Assembly (NCBI GenBank): GCA_948099385.1
Contig: CANUEZ040000156.1
Location: 4,919,501-4,983,500 of the forward strand
Direction: 5' to 3'
From: Fasciola hepatica
Lineage: Eukaryota > Platyhelminthes > Trematoda > Plagiorchiida > Fasciolidae
Length of the DNA stretch: 64,000 nucleotides
The translations under genes and the position numbers were made by a program. Shown piece by piece: positions 45,733 to 57,950 of this stretch (positions are counted from its first letter, which is position 1; each line of letters begins with the position of its first letter). Below the pieces are notes generated by a model. The model saw only the letters and a list, made by a program, of their open reading frames with translations, searched no databases and was not told the origin of the DNA.

Positions 45733-46363
45733 GGTGTGAATGGACTAACACGTTCTCAACATGTAAACTTTCGAACGTTCCTGGACCTGACGTTGGGTGG
45801 TGAGTGGGCCAGGGTAGATTGGGTTCACGCACAAATTTCTTCTGAGCACATAAAGGGGGGTTGTGGAGGCGAATCCCGACCGCTTCCGCTGTGGCCAAGA
45901 TGCGACTTCTCACCGATCTTGAAAGCCGACCTCGGACCCTATACAGGGGGCGGAATGTCTGATCCATGTTCACCATGTGATTAGTTTCAGCTAGGTGTGA
46001 AACGACTGCGCTGGTAATTGACCTAATTGTTCCAGTCCTGAACCACGCTGGATGATGCTCACGGATGCGTTCAGACAAGCGTCTGGTCGTGCGGCCGATA
46101 TACGTTGTTCCACAGGAACAAGTGAAAGAATGCACACATAATGAGGCTGCAGAAACAGGCTCATTGTCTTTTATCCGCAAACACACCGCAGGCTTAGAGG
46201 TGAACAAAACACGCAGTTTAGCAGCGTAGAATGTTTTGTTGATGACGCTCGCCAATCTTCGGTGAATTACATCTGCCAGAGTATCGCCTTTAAATGACAG
46301 AGAGATGTATACTGACTTCTTTTCAACTACCATTTTCCTTGAAATTTCTTTATCCAACTGCAT
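45719..46363 (-). pseudogene. Penelope-like polyprotein C-terminus with GIY-YIG endonuclease
   Basis: The frame is uninterrupted for 214 codons from an internal ATG and is also open upstream ('YPKRLIDQI') to the inverted arm, where homology to the polyprotein ends. The N-terminal part is the linker after the RT thumb ('KLRVLFTSKP'). Then comes 'CVHSFTCSCG', 'TTYIGRTTRRLSERIREHHP' and 'HLAETNHMVN', matching the endonuclease pattern Y.G.T...L..R..EH and the later 'H....H' block. The RT domain itself is missing, so the copy is dead, although the remaining part has no stops, which suggests a recent insertion. In life the endonuclease nicks target DNA for reverse transcription. Confidence 0.88.
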
Positions 46364-46380
46364 TATCTGGTCGATTAGGC

Positions 46381-46541
46381 GTTTCGGGTATCCTGTACCA
46401 CACTAGGTGTGAACGATGATCCCTGACACGATTTTTGTTGACTGTATCCCTTATGCATCTAGTCTTATATATTGTGTTGTATTGGCATGATTAAGAATCA
46501 CTGAAAACGAGCTTGTTCGCCAACCTGTGTGTTTCTAAAAT
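46381..46541. repeat. Right arm of the Penelope-like element
   Basis: Reverse complement of 45571-45732. It starts directly where the coding homology of the truncated polyprotein stops. Confidence 0.9.
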
Positions 46542-46549
46542 GTGGTTGT

Positions 46550-48787
46550 TGAAGAAAAATTATCAGACACCAGACGCGAGCAACTATTTGTCCTCAATTA
46601 AACAGATGGAATAAAAAAATATATTCACGCATTTTAAAACAGTACCAGAAAATCCCAGTGTTAAATACCATATTGGAGTCATTCTTTTTACACTAGTGGC
46701 CAAGCTTTATTCCCTTCATGCTATCTGCTTAACTGACCTTTTGTGTTGCTCGCTTGTTCGAGCTGTCTTCGTTCTCCTCGGTCCCCCCTCACCCCACCTA
46801 TCCCCCACCCCCTACCGCGCTGTCCCGTGACTTGAACCGCCTTTTCGCATAGTCACTGCCCACGGATGGTGGTCGTTCATGCGTTCACACCCACAGTACG
46901 TGATTACCTGTCCTCCATATCCTTTGTTAACCTGTTCTTGATCCAGCCTGCGAGCGCCAGTTACTCAGTTGATGGGTTGCTTGCACTTTCCGATTCAGTG
47001 GTGTACAGTGATCGGATTGCCCGCAATTTGCGATACGTGATTGATAATACCAGAATAAATCCCCTTTTGTACATGTAGCAAGTCAAGCTTGTGTTCTCTG
47101 ACTTGGGACTCGGGGTTCGTTGATCTACGAGTAACTCACCAGCTGGACAACCATCCGGCCCAGGGCATTTCAGGAATGGCTTTCGTCCATCAATCAATCA
47201 CCTCCATTTGTAACCAGGATAAGTGAGTAAATTGGCAGAAACAACCAATACAATTAAATCTAAAAATGATGAGTCATAAAAATCCTGAAAGGATAACCGT
47301 CAGTAGTAGTCAACAAGTCCTAATCGGCTGCATACTTCAGAAAAGTAAGAGGAAAGATTTTCCATTCCTAAGCAAACCAGAGATAACTAGTACTGTCAGT
47401 TCAATTGTTCCGCGCTACATCATCCCCCTCCTGTCAGACCCCCCCCCTCCCTCCCCCATTTGTAGCACCTGGTACTTCGGGCATGTGATAAGAAACCCCA
47501 AATGGCCGTTATAATTCAGCACAACACACCTTTTTCTAAGATATCTCATCGACTATCAACTAGTAGTTGCTAATATGACAGCTCAATGCGCTAAACGAAA
47601 CAAAAAGACCTCTTGGCTGGATGAAGTGAAAAAGTTTTTCAGCCGCACTAAAATCCATAAAGATAAAAATCCTGAAACGCGAAACCTGTGGCCGTCATTA
47701 CTTCATAGACCACAACACGTGAAGTCTCTCAGTTTAATCCACTGCACAGAGCTTTTTTCTAACGCTCACTTTTAATCCCAACCAACCCATACACGATAAC
47801 GCTTGAGTAGCAATATTATGTACAAATTGTACCTCATCTTAAATACGACCCCAATATTTTATCCCACACATTTCCAAGTAACCCACAAAGAGGTAAAATG
47901 ATATCACAAAAAGAAAAAACTAACCAATGAGAACAACATATTACAAATATTCCGGAAACCTGCCGAGCTTTATCCGAACAATTTGACGCTATTGTTAGTA
48001 TAAACACCAGTCGAGAGTTGCAAGACGTGACATGTGGGAAAAAGGGTGTTCAACAATGAAATTTAAATATGTCAGTAATTTTGCTTTCATATGGGAGAGT
48101 CGAAATTACCTCATTTCTGGATATGTATTGCTGACAAACATGGACGATGAGAATAATTTACCAGTCTGTAAAACGCCGACATTTTCCAGTTTTTTAGTAT
48201 TTGTTTCCCTCTTCTCACAGTGCATGGAATTCAAAATCATCACGTGAATTGCGTGACTAAAAATAACAAACTGAGTACAAATTTGTTTGTTTTAATTATC
48301 AGGCCTCGTTTTCGGCAAAGAATAGCGAGAAGTCAGTGTCTCGCGCAAGGTGGTGTTCGTATGGTAGGAGTTTAGGGACAAAACAAACTGTTTCGTTCAA
48401 CTTGCTGTGGCAGTGACCTTGTTAGCAACGATCAATCCAAAAGTTTAGAACGAAGTTAAGACCGATTATTGGATTTGTGTAAAGGACAATGAGTACCAAT
48501 GCTCAATAGTAAGTTTCAAAGTACATTTGATAGAAAACAACAGCTTGATAAGCGATAGCAAGTACGTCAAGTCTGTCTGAACGAATATCAGCGACATCGA
48601 TTATCATTATTCATGATGTCGCAATCGACCGATGTGATAACGGCAGTGTGTCAACACACTCGACTGCACTTTCAGAATGAAATATTATACATCAGTAGAA
48701 CAGGCTACTTGCAACATTTTCCATTCTTACTTTACAGTAGGGGTACACTTTTCTACTTTGATATGGATACAACGAAGTATCACTTAC
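46550..48787. other. Interval between block D and block E
   Basis: 46730-47200 is richer in G+C, with a C-rich run near 46785-46815, and contains open frames on both strands (46866-47078 plus, 47197-46961 minus with 'KCPGPDGCPAG'). I could not tie it to a gene; it may be a repeat. A second C tract lies at 47440-47456. No cassette exon was found. Confidence 0.3.
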
Positions 48788-48817
48788 TTCACTATATTCT
48801 AGTCTTTCATACTTGTC
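48788..48817 (-). CDS. Micro-exon, block E (DKYERLEYSE)
   Basis: 30 nt in phase 0, acceptor TTTTTTACTTTTCAG, donor GTAAGT. Charged and Tyr-rich like the other cassette exons, but not closely similar to any one type. Confidence 0.68.
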
Positions 48818-49740
48818 CTGAAAAGTAAAAAACATCCATTTATTACACTTTTCACAGTGTGCTACTTTAGGGATGACTCTGAAAAGTGGCAATCAAAAGT
48901 TAACCTCTGTGGGATTTTTGTTGCTCTTCAAATTGATCTAGATTACTGGTATGCGAATTATGAGGAAATGTTTCTCAATTAGCTCGTAGTTGCTAATATA
49001 ATTCAGTGTCCATCTGTACCGACTTGGATAGATCTACGCAACAATACCGACGAGTACTGGGGCCGAAAGGCAAAAACTGTCTTGAATTTATTTACTAGTT
49101 GAAATGCACAAAATACCATTAGTTTCCGCTGACAGAACGTCTTTGCAAGCACACTGGATACAAAAGATTACACTTCATATATTTTGCTTACTCCTGTGTT
49201 TTATACATAGCTCATCAATAAGGCCAGTGTTTTACTTAGGGTAGGATGACAAACTCCTGCACTTCTGACCACAGTTTGGGCTTCCGACACAGCGGTGACT
49301 CAAGTGAAGTCGAACTATTGGACTCAAACGCTGACTGTTTATGACGAGACGGGATCTGACTTACGCATGAGTTGAACGTTGAAGCGTTTCACCATTTGGT
49401 ATGAGGCTCGCTTATAAGTGAAACCAACCAACGAAATATTAGTTAAGTAACTGACCTTCCCAGTATGAGCCTACCAAGTGATATTTACGTGAATTACTCG
49501 TTTGGCAGCACTCAGTGGAACATCTGAATACGTTACTTAACTGTAATGGCACTGAAATCACTGAAGCTTAATTCTCATGAAATGGGACTAAAGTACTCTG
49601 TTTTCTGTCCCATCTAACATAAAAAATCAAGGGAGTTATGCGACCAAAATGGCTTCAAACCAAGACTTTACCCACAAATAATGACACATCAAAAAATGAA
49701 AATTGCTTTATAGTGTAAAAAACGTCATAAACGGATTTAC
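48818..49740. other. Block E intron or interval
   Basis: AT-rich; no further exon was recognised. Confidence 0.3.
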
Positions 49741-49764
49741 GTCAGATTTGCTCTCAGTTGTCAG
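49741..49764 (-). CDS. Micro-exon, block E (LTTESKSD)
   Basis: 24 nt in phase 0, acceptor TTTTAAACTTCTTCAG, donor GTAAAT. No paralogue. Included because of its strong acceptor, its phase and its position. Confidence 0.5.
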
Positions 49765-52700
49765 CTGAAGAAGTTTAAAAAACGAGGAAACGGTAAAAAT
49801 TAGTCACCTGATTGACAGAAAGCGGAAATATGTGAATGACAGTTCGATTTCTGTATATGACGGAGAATGGCCAATCATTGCTGAGTTGTGTTCTTGCTTC
49901 CAGTTAGTCCTTATGCAACATTTTCCAACGACCCTAACGATCCCAGTATCGAATTCAGCAACCAGAAGCTTTTGGTGGATAAAATCAACCAAAGAGCGAG
50001 TTGGGAGCCAGATAAGTACAATTTTGTTTGAATGGAACTCATCGCCGATTTTTGGGTTACGAAATGATATCTGATGAACAACTGTGATGACAAACAAGAC
50101 CTCGTTGAAAGCGTCCAACAGTTCAAACAGTAATAATCAAGCAAATATGGTTGTTGCCTACCGGCAGATACGTAGCTATCTTACGTATCTGTGGCATCAT
50201 TTCCCGAATAAAACCGTTTTTATCCCCGGTAGAATATAACCCAGACACTAAACCGGACGACTATCAAAAGCCTTTGACGCTCACTTTCCACAACACGTGT
50301 TGGGGGGGACTCCGTAGTCATGGGCCACCCTTTATCGTTCATCTACGTCTCACAAGTTGGGTTTCTCTCACCGTGGTGCTATTTGTCTCGCGTCTACGTT
50401 CATTGTTACGAGATGGTCATTTGTTACTCACTAAAAGGTAATCTCATGTAGAACAGCCGCGAAGGACTAGAGGCGGAGCGTTTTATAAATTAGCGTTTTT
50501 CTGTCTATCAAGTTTCACATGAGCCTACCCGCAGGTTAAGTGAGGGAGAAAAGTTTCTCGCACTTCGATTGCTACTCAAAAGTGCTTGGCATCGCTTAAA
50601 CACAAACCAGTGTTGCAATTAAAAAAAATGAGTCTGAGAGGCAAACAAAAATAAATCTGGAATGATCTGAAACGTTGTAATTTGCATTTTGTTCCTCTAT
50701 CAAAATAAATGACAAACTTTGGATAGTGACGTTGATTTTTTACTAACGCATATCTCAGTGTGGAATAAATGCGAAAATACCTTGACCAAGATAGAATTCT
50801 GTGAAACTGGCATTCAGAAAATGACAACTGTCTACTTTCCTGCCTGTCCGTCAGCTAATCTGACTTGATTTGTTGTCAACTCATTTGTTCACAAATCAGT
50901 CACCACAAGACTCCGTTTCCTCCAAAGAACTCATTCGTTTTGATGTGAAAGAACGTGTCGATGCCCGATTTTGCATAACTTTTGTGGAAAACCCCAATAG
51001 CTTTTTCTTGTCTTTTAGAGGTTTCGAGTGTTTACCACTATTCTTATCAGACGTGTTGGAGTAGTAGTATTTGGTACAATAGAAAGCTAAGTACATTGGA
51101 AACTGCGATGAAAAGTGTCGACAGTCTTTTTGACTGCTACAATTGGAAGAAATAATGCTCAGTGTACATCAGTGATTACTTTTGATTGTATGGTCGTCTA
51201 AATGTGGATAGAATAAAAGAAAGTAAAATAATATCATTTATTATCTCAGAAAAATGAAATTAGTTCGTGTTTTTAAGTAGTTTCTTGCTGATCTGCTTTT
51301 TAAACACAGAACAATGAATCTTTTCACATGAAAGCTCTCTGTTTCACCATTCCCCGTGATTAAACTCACTGTAAACCTTAAGTGTACGGCTTTCTTATAC
51401 TTCGCATAAAAGTTCCTCGCGACGAGGAAATAAACTGTTTAAAACAGAAAGCAAATGTGACTGAAGGCTGTGAACGGAACAAAGTAAGTTTTATGCGTCA
51501 ATAAGCCAAGCTTTTGTCTCATTGGTATTTAAGATAAACTTTGGCTATAATCCCTTCCATTAAACCTAGTTTGCTGGAGTGAACGTGATTCACAAACTAC
51601 CTAGCCTTACTGTGGTTCGAAGCCACTCATGCAGGCAACCAAGGCTTTCGTGCCATGTTAGTACTATGTCAGCTGAATGTCGATGTCATATCCTGGGCAA
51701 CTGCACATCCCACAAAAGACCAAACTGGATGCTCACTTAAATAACTCTGGTCCACGTTACCAAGAACAGAATAAGGGCCATACATGGGTTCATATCTATT
51801 CAAAGCAGATAGCGTTTAAGTGATGGAACAGTTCAGTACCTATAAAAGCCCGTCAAAACAGACCTTTTTAACGGAATGTGCAATTTGCTCATTCCACCCG
51901 CGGATGAGTCCAAAAACCTCTGATAAAACGACAGCTTTTGTTTTACCACTAACCCTCAAGTCCTAAAACTCAAGTCGGTAGATATATGGCGTTTGTAGCC
52001 GCGGGTCCTCATTTGCATCCTTTGAAGTAAGTAATCAGATCTGAGTGCCTGAATAAAATGTGCACTGTACATTTAGTTACCTAATGCTCAGGCCTCCTTC
52101 TAAGTGGTTTCACAGCTCAGAGTTCAACCTTTCTGACCGTTTATAACGGTGGTTTGCTAGTCCTTGTCTCTTTGCCCGTCTTGAGCTGTATTCGTTGACA
52201 TTGTCTTCATCGTCGTTGTTTCCGTCGTGTTGTGCTCGCTTTCGTCACTGTGGGACTGTCCTTTGTTGGCCAAGTTGCAGGCCGCGGTACTGCAGTTTAT
52301 TCACTGTAAGTACGATAACCCGGTGAGACACTAAGCCTTAGGTTCAGAAAGATCTGGACGATTTCTTTCTCTTATTACTGAAAGCATGCAACTCCCCGCA
52401 GAAGAATACTGACCCGGAATACTAAATTCCACTACGGGTTAGCTTAAAAAAGCAGATAAAATGTTTCACTTAAACAAAACATATACAATTGTGGTGAAAT
52501 ATGTTTTTTTGGCAAATCTTATTTGTTGTCTTCAATTCACTTGTCGCCAAGTAAAAAGAGCAAAAGATGTTTCCTTATACTGAAGTAGGTACACGGTAAG
52601 CTAAAGTATCCGGTTTATTGAAGGTTCTGTCTATTTGCTGGACAGCACAAACACAGATAACTAAACGTGATCCTCTTCCAACTAAATACTACGCAGTTCA

Positions 52701-52889
52701 AGTCTCATTCAAAGATAAAATCACTTTGTTCTTATTACCGTAGACTGAATTGTGGTCGTCTGTAAGTTTGAATAACCGAGGGAGAAGGGGAGTGTAACAA
52801 GGGGTTCCACGTGACTCAATTATTGAACGAAATATACATACTGCATGGTGCAAGTACTTTTTACTACACTTGACTGGAAAAGCAGTATG

Positions 52890-52891
<2 letters not shown>
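49765..52891. other. Unassigned, with overlapping frames at 49804-50441
   Basis: A 104-codon minus frame (50118-49804) and an 80-codon plus frame (49832-50074) overlap; neither matched a known domain. A 96-codon plus frame follows at 50151-50441. The stretch 52140-52310 is richer in G+C and ends in a GTAAGT on the plus strand. Nothing else was recognised. Confidence 0.25.

Positions 52892-52950
<59 letters not shown>
52892..52950. repeat. TA microsatellite
   Basis: About 29 uninterrupted TA units. The Ile-Tyr runs in overlapping frames on both strands are artefacts of it. Confidence 0.98.
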
Positions 52951-52953
<3 letters not shown>

Positions 52954-53325
52954 TACATATCACCCCACAGCAAACAATACTTAAAGTTTTTTCTGCTACT
53001 GGACCGTTTGATGAAGATTTAGGCAACGACAGCAGGTTAGGTATTGATTGCAGAAAGGACAGCTTTTCGTGATATAGAATTACCTTCTCTGTGTAAAAAT
53101 CTCGTAATCTTAACAGTACAATGTTATTATTTGTATTTCTGTCCAGTACTGTCATTCATTAAACTTCCTCGGTGCCTGTCGTCTTTTTCATCCGTCTTTT
53201 GCCAGTTTAGATGCACTCACTGGTGAAACGATTCTCCCTGCAACTTCAAAGCTCGATTCACTAATAAAGCCGGGGAAGCAGAGTACCACTAGTTGAATCG
53301 ACTTGTTAGGAATCACTGGCAGTGC

Positions 53326-53448
53326 CTGCAGACCATGTTCCGAGTGGGACGCGATCTCAAAGGGGGATTTTTTGTGATCCGCGCAAGCAATACTACCGGG
53401 TTGTCTGCGTTCACTCTCAAAAGTTCGCTTAACGTCAACGCTATCTGA
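53326..53448 (+). other. SH2-like open stretch
   Basis: From the ATG at 53335 to the TGA at 53446 the frame reads 'MFRVGRDLKGGFFVIRASNT' and then 'TGLSAFTLKSSLNVNAI'. The pattern G-x-F-(L/V)-(V/I)-R-x-S, then a Gly turn, then an aromatic-x-Leu strand, is that of the first half of an SH2 phosphotyrosine-binding domain, including the arginine of the FLVR motif. A possible acceptor (GCAGTGCCTGCAG) lies just before. The second half of the domain was not found, so this is an exon fragment, a pseudogene or chance. A 120-codon minus-strand frame covers the same bases. Confidence 0.33.
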
Positions 53449-56400
53449 TACTGCTCTCCTCGGTGACTGCCTTGGAATAGTGACAACATCCTCTGTACAC
53501 CATGGTGAACACCATTGTGCGGACTTGAAGAAAACAAGGGCCTTACGAACACAGTTTGGATAACTGGTCGTAAATGGCCAGAAGAAAGGGTTATGTAATT
53601 CCCAATGACCATTTCACGTCTCACACTGGATGGTGAACTATTACATAAAAGTATCAAACCTTTTACTATAAACACCCAATAGATATATTCCTAAAATGCT
53701 CTCTGATGACAAGGACATTTTGCACTTTAAAGTCGGCGGTCAGAATGTGTTCTGTTAGTTCAAATCTATTACAGAAGGACAGAGGACTACAGGTTTTCCT
53801 TTCCTTTATTTACCTGTGACCATCATCTAGTGACCACTGGTAATGGTTCAGTGACGTTTGTCGGTTGCTTGTTGACCATGGTCTAGGGCAAATTTGCCAT
53901 ATCTTTCCGGCGAGCATATGCCTCACAGGGTCACATCGCGTGTAAACTTCCGTGCACATTTTTGCAACTCGATAGCCTTACGCGATCCCTGTGAACAGCA
54001 GTGTGCAGTACAGATGGTCAGGAAAAGTGTTGGCTGCTGTACCTCTGATCTCTGAATAACTTCCAGTGACCATTACACGACAGTAAAACCTTAGTAGTTG
54101 TGTTCGTTTGACAATGCACCTCCGAGGATTTGCCGGTTAACTAGTTGAATTTTTTCGTATAATTTATTTCTATGTGCACACTTCGGTGAAATTTATGCTC
54201 ACATTACTGCTCTAGTTTGGGTAAAGATCCTGAAAACGAAGTCGCCTATTAGTAGGATCACGCCAAAGCATTGACGGCTTCCAACAAGTGGGACTTGGAT
54301 GTACAACATAAACTGGTTTTCCGAAGCGACTTCTTAGCATACACAAGGGTATTTTGTCCAAAAATAGTGAAAATACATTTGGCTACTGAGTATAATTCAA
54401 ACATATAGCGGGTGGATTTCAGCCAAATAACTTACACTGATTTTTTTCTGAGTTTTATACTGTAATGGATGAATGAGGAGGACAGCAGACCACAGTGAAA
54501 CAGTGCTACTCGGTGTACCATACTCTTGTCACCAACAATATATGTGACGTTTAGTGTAAATTCTAACATGATAATTATAAATTTAAGGCCTGTGTTGAGC
54601 ATCCGGCGAATTTTGGACAAAATATACTACTCATAAAGCACGGCTGTTGGTTATCAGAGATCACTATGCGCGATGGCACGATAAGCTTTTTTCTAAATTT
54701 CATGACGTTATCATATTTGCACTTAAAAAAAGAGAGTAAAAAATTAAAGAACAGCAATACTCACTGCAGTGTAATTAGAGAGCTAAATCAAATATTGAAG
54801 TGCAATTCTTAGTGATTTACTGATCGGAGTTTTTATAAAAATCCTTCAAATATGAAGTCAAAATGTAACCTACTTCATTCAATCCCCTCCCCCACACACT
54901 GCACCGGCGGATCCGAGGACGGTTTAATTTTTTGCCGGACTGCATTTTAACCTTAACTGATTGCCATTGCTTTTCTATCAGCAACGGTGGTAAATTGTTA
55001 TATTTCACTAGCAAAAAGACTTTTCGTTCTTACTAGGAAACCTACACTCATCATTCTGATGAATATCTTCCTACTGGTGGCAGTTAAACAGTCATTGTCG
55101 GAAACCACAGAATGGCAAGTTTTGTGAAAGATTTTTAAATAATTTTATCTCATAGAAGATATTATTTCCGTCCACACAAACCCAGCAGCTTTATATGCGC
55201 ACAGTCGTATGCGTATTTGGAGATTTTCTTATCATTTGTAAACAACAGTTCTGCGGAAGGGTCATATCTATTATCATTGGCATTCTTCAGTATTACAAGT
55301 AAAGGCCACTGAAACCCTGGGAACTAAAAGCGGCAGACCATGTGCATCTCTAGTTATCTGATCTTTGTGAGGATCCCCAAGCAAAGTAGATAAGAAATAA
55401 TGAGGTTTAAATCAAGCAAATTAAAGTTGATAGCCAACGGTTACCGGTCTATCAAGCTGACTCCGAAATATGGCTGCCATGCAGAAATGAACGATGTACG
55501 TCTTAATTTTATAACCACGATTGAGTATGATAGATAACTACTCAAATATCTACCAATATCAGTTTTTCTCTATTGTTTTTTCAGAAAAACGTGACCCTTA
55601 TGACAGTGGATTGAAGGAAGGAACTGTTAAGGTCCATTCATTATCAGCATTTCATTGCTTTTTTCACTGTGAGGACCCATAAATTTGTTGGCGTGATGTG
55701 ATTAATGCTTGAAACAACAGACGACGCTTAGTGTGTCACACAGCACTGCAAGCATACAGTTTGCGAAGTACTTTAAAACCATCCCAACTTATGCTTGGTG
55801 CAACCCACCCGCTGCCCACCTATTAACGTGGAAACGCTCCATACGTATTGAGATTGAGATATCTTAGGCCATAAACAAATGAACTTTATGGCTTAGTGAA
55901 CTATGGAAAATTTATATGGTTAAATAACGCCATAAAAATGCTGAACTTTAGTGATTCCAGCCGACTCTATTTGGAAAAGTACGTTTGGTAAGTAGAGGGC
56001 AGTTTTGCGCAGCGTTATTCTAATGCACTTGTATGACCAGAACCTTTGTTGATCTGAGCGAAAGTTTTACTTGCTTTTATAAACCTGGCTGATCTGAAAT
56101 GGTTTACATAGTAGCCATTATCTCATTATAAAGTGCTTTGAGTAGAGTACCTGAACTAGACAATCGGCAAAAAATATAAAAATGAGAAGTAATCTTGAAT
56201 ACGAGGTGAATGTTTAGAAAACCGCTTGGCAAGAACTCTCGAAAAATGGACAAGAACATGAGATATTTTCGATCACACCTACCTCTGAGTCCAGTTCCTT
56301 ATACATTTGAGAACATTGAGCGTGAAACAGAGATCATATTGCAGAATCATATCCATCATGTACGTGTGATGATGAAACTCATGGGACTAATACGAACATA

Positions 56401-57930
56401 CTAATCCACGCGCAGCTCTTCAGAATAAAAATACAGTAGGAGAACACTGTTGACCTTATATCGCCAGGTGATTAGAACGGACCAACAAATGTTTGCGGCA
56501 TCAGTGATCACACCTAAGTCCAGAGCTATAAGACCAGAATAAAATTATACACACATGCTCAGGGAAACCGGCCAAATTCTGAATTTTGCGTAACAAAAAC
56601 GCGTATTCTTTGTGATTATATGAGGTGTAATACAAAGCTTATTTGTTAAGCATGTCTCAAAGTATTTTGTAATAGTTTACAAACCGAACAGAATTTATGG
56701 GTTAAACTACTTTTGTAAATTCTCTCTGACTTGGTAGAATAACCAACAACTGACCGGCAGAATGCAGAAATTAGATCAAACACTAAAAGGTAGACGTTCA
56801 GTACAGATATCGTTCGAGTTCAGACAGCGTTCGGTAGCATAACATTTCTGTGTACAGAATAGTTACCTGTCAGTGTCGGAAATGTTGTTCAGTCTAAGCT
56901 GCGTTTGAAGGTTTTTGACGAAGTTTCAGGGACTAGAAAGTAAACCTCCATCTCGACGCTGTTAGCAGCAGCAATTGATTGTCGAAGCTTGAGCAGTTAC
57001 AATGGCGAGGCTTTGAATGAAACTTTTTGCGTCCAAAAAAGAGCTTTTCAGGCATGACTATCGATTGCACACCACGAACACTATGGTTTTACCAACACCG
57101 TGGAGCACTTGCTGTGAACTTATGAACTGTTCCTTCTCTTCTGGAATCATTAATTTTGGTTTGAGGCAGAGATGAATTGTGTTTGCATTCCTTTGGGTCT
57201 CTCTGATTGAGTTGTTTCCCAACTAAACCACGCTTTTAATGCGATTCTCAGTCGTACAGAGACCATGGTACACTTTGGACCGCCCAAAATCTTCCTGACT
57301 GAGCTGCACCTCAAGTCATTTTTTGCGGTTTTCAGTCAGTTCATTTAGCTTCAGCTCTTCCTGGTCACTTTATTTAATTAGGGGTCTCTCGACCGTCCGA
57401 GTAGGTATCAGATGGTTGACCGAAAAACAAACAAAAATGAAAATCCAAAGCTGAATTTGCACGGTAACCTTAATCACAGGAACAAAGACGTAATTCTACA
57501 CACAGAACGCACCACATTCTGCCCGGAGATCTAACAATTTCTTACTCAGGCCCGATACAGTGCTTTCTGGTCACAGTGACCTGTGCTATCGATTTTTATG
57601 CCTAACTGTAATAATTTGTGTGCACGGTAACCATGACTGCCTAGTGTTCCTGAAATGAGATATTCTTTGCAAAGCCTTGGTTCACGGTCACTGAAGGCCT
57701 TGCGTTGTCTACAGGTATCCTTTCATTCCGATGCGTATTCCGTCACTGAGATGCCTAAATTTAATCTCGTATTTATGTATAAAGTGCATCAGAACGCGTA
57801 ACGGTCAACATTGTGTGATTATCAACATTCTGGTGTGGGCTTTGGTCAAAAGACGGTCGCAGAGTATGTGAGCAGGGTGAACAGATAAATCCATTTTTCT
57901 CTACAAGAATAACAGCAGATTTAGTACCAT
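53449..57930. other. Unassigned
   Basis: Only short open frames. A possible 18-nt minus-strand micro-exon at 54765-54782 (LSNYTA; acceptor TATTTGATTTAG, donor GTGAGT) has good splice signals but no paralogue. Confidence 0.28.
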
Positions 57931-57950
57931 ATGCGTGTGTGTGTGTGGAT
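57931..57950. repeat. Short GT repeat
   Basis: Seven GT units. On the plus strand another CA-rich stretch, ACACACACGCACACATACA, lies at about 60800. Confidence 0.85.

Larger units (their letters stand above)
45549..46541 (-). mobile_element. 5'-truncated Penelope-like element with inverted flanking arms
   Basis: A GIY-YIG reading frame (46363-45719) is enclosed by two arms of about 160 bp that are reverse complements of each other (about 45566-45732 and 46381-46541). An 8-bp direct repeat GTGGTTGT at 45541-45548 and 46542-46549 looks like a target-site duplication. Penelope-like elements often carry partly inverted terminal repeats and are often truncated at the 5' end, which fits. The insertion lies about 200 bp upstream of the Asp-rich exon of block D. 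Confidence 0.85.

Noticed and set aside
45541..45984. A 147-codon plus-strand frame at the Penelope-like element
   Set aside because: It is antisense to the GIY-YIG frame and includes one inverted arm.
52845..53072. Open frames with long Ile-Tyr runs on both strands
   Set aside because: They are produced entirely by the TA microsatellite.
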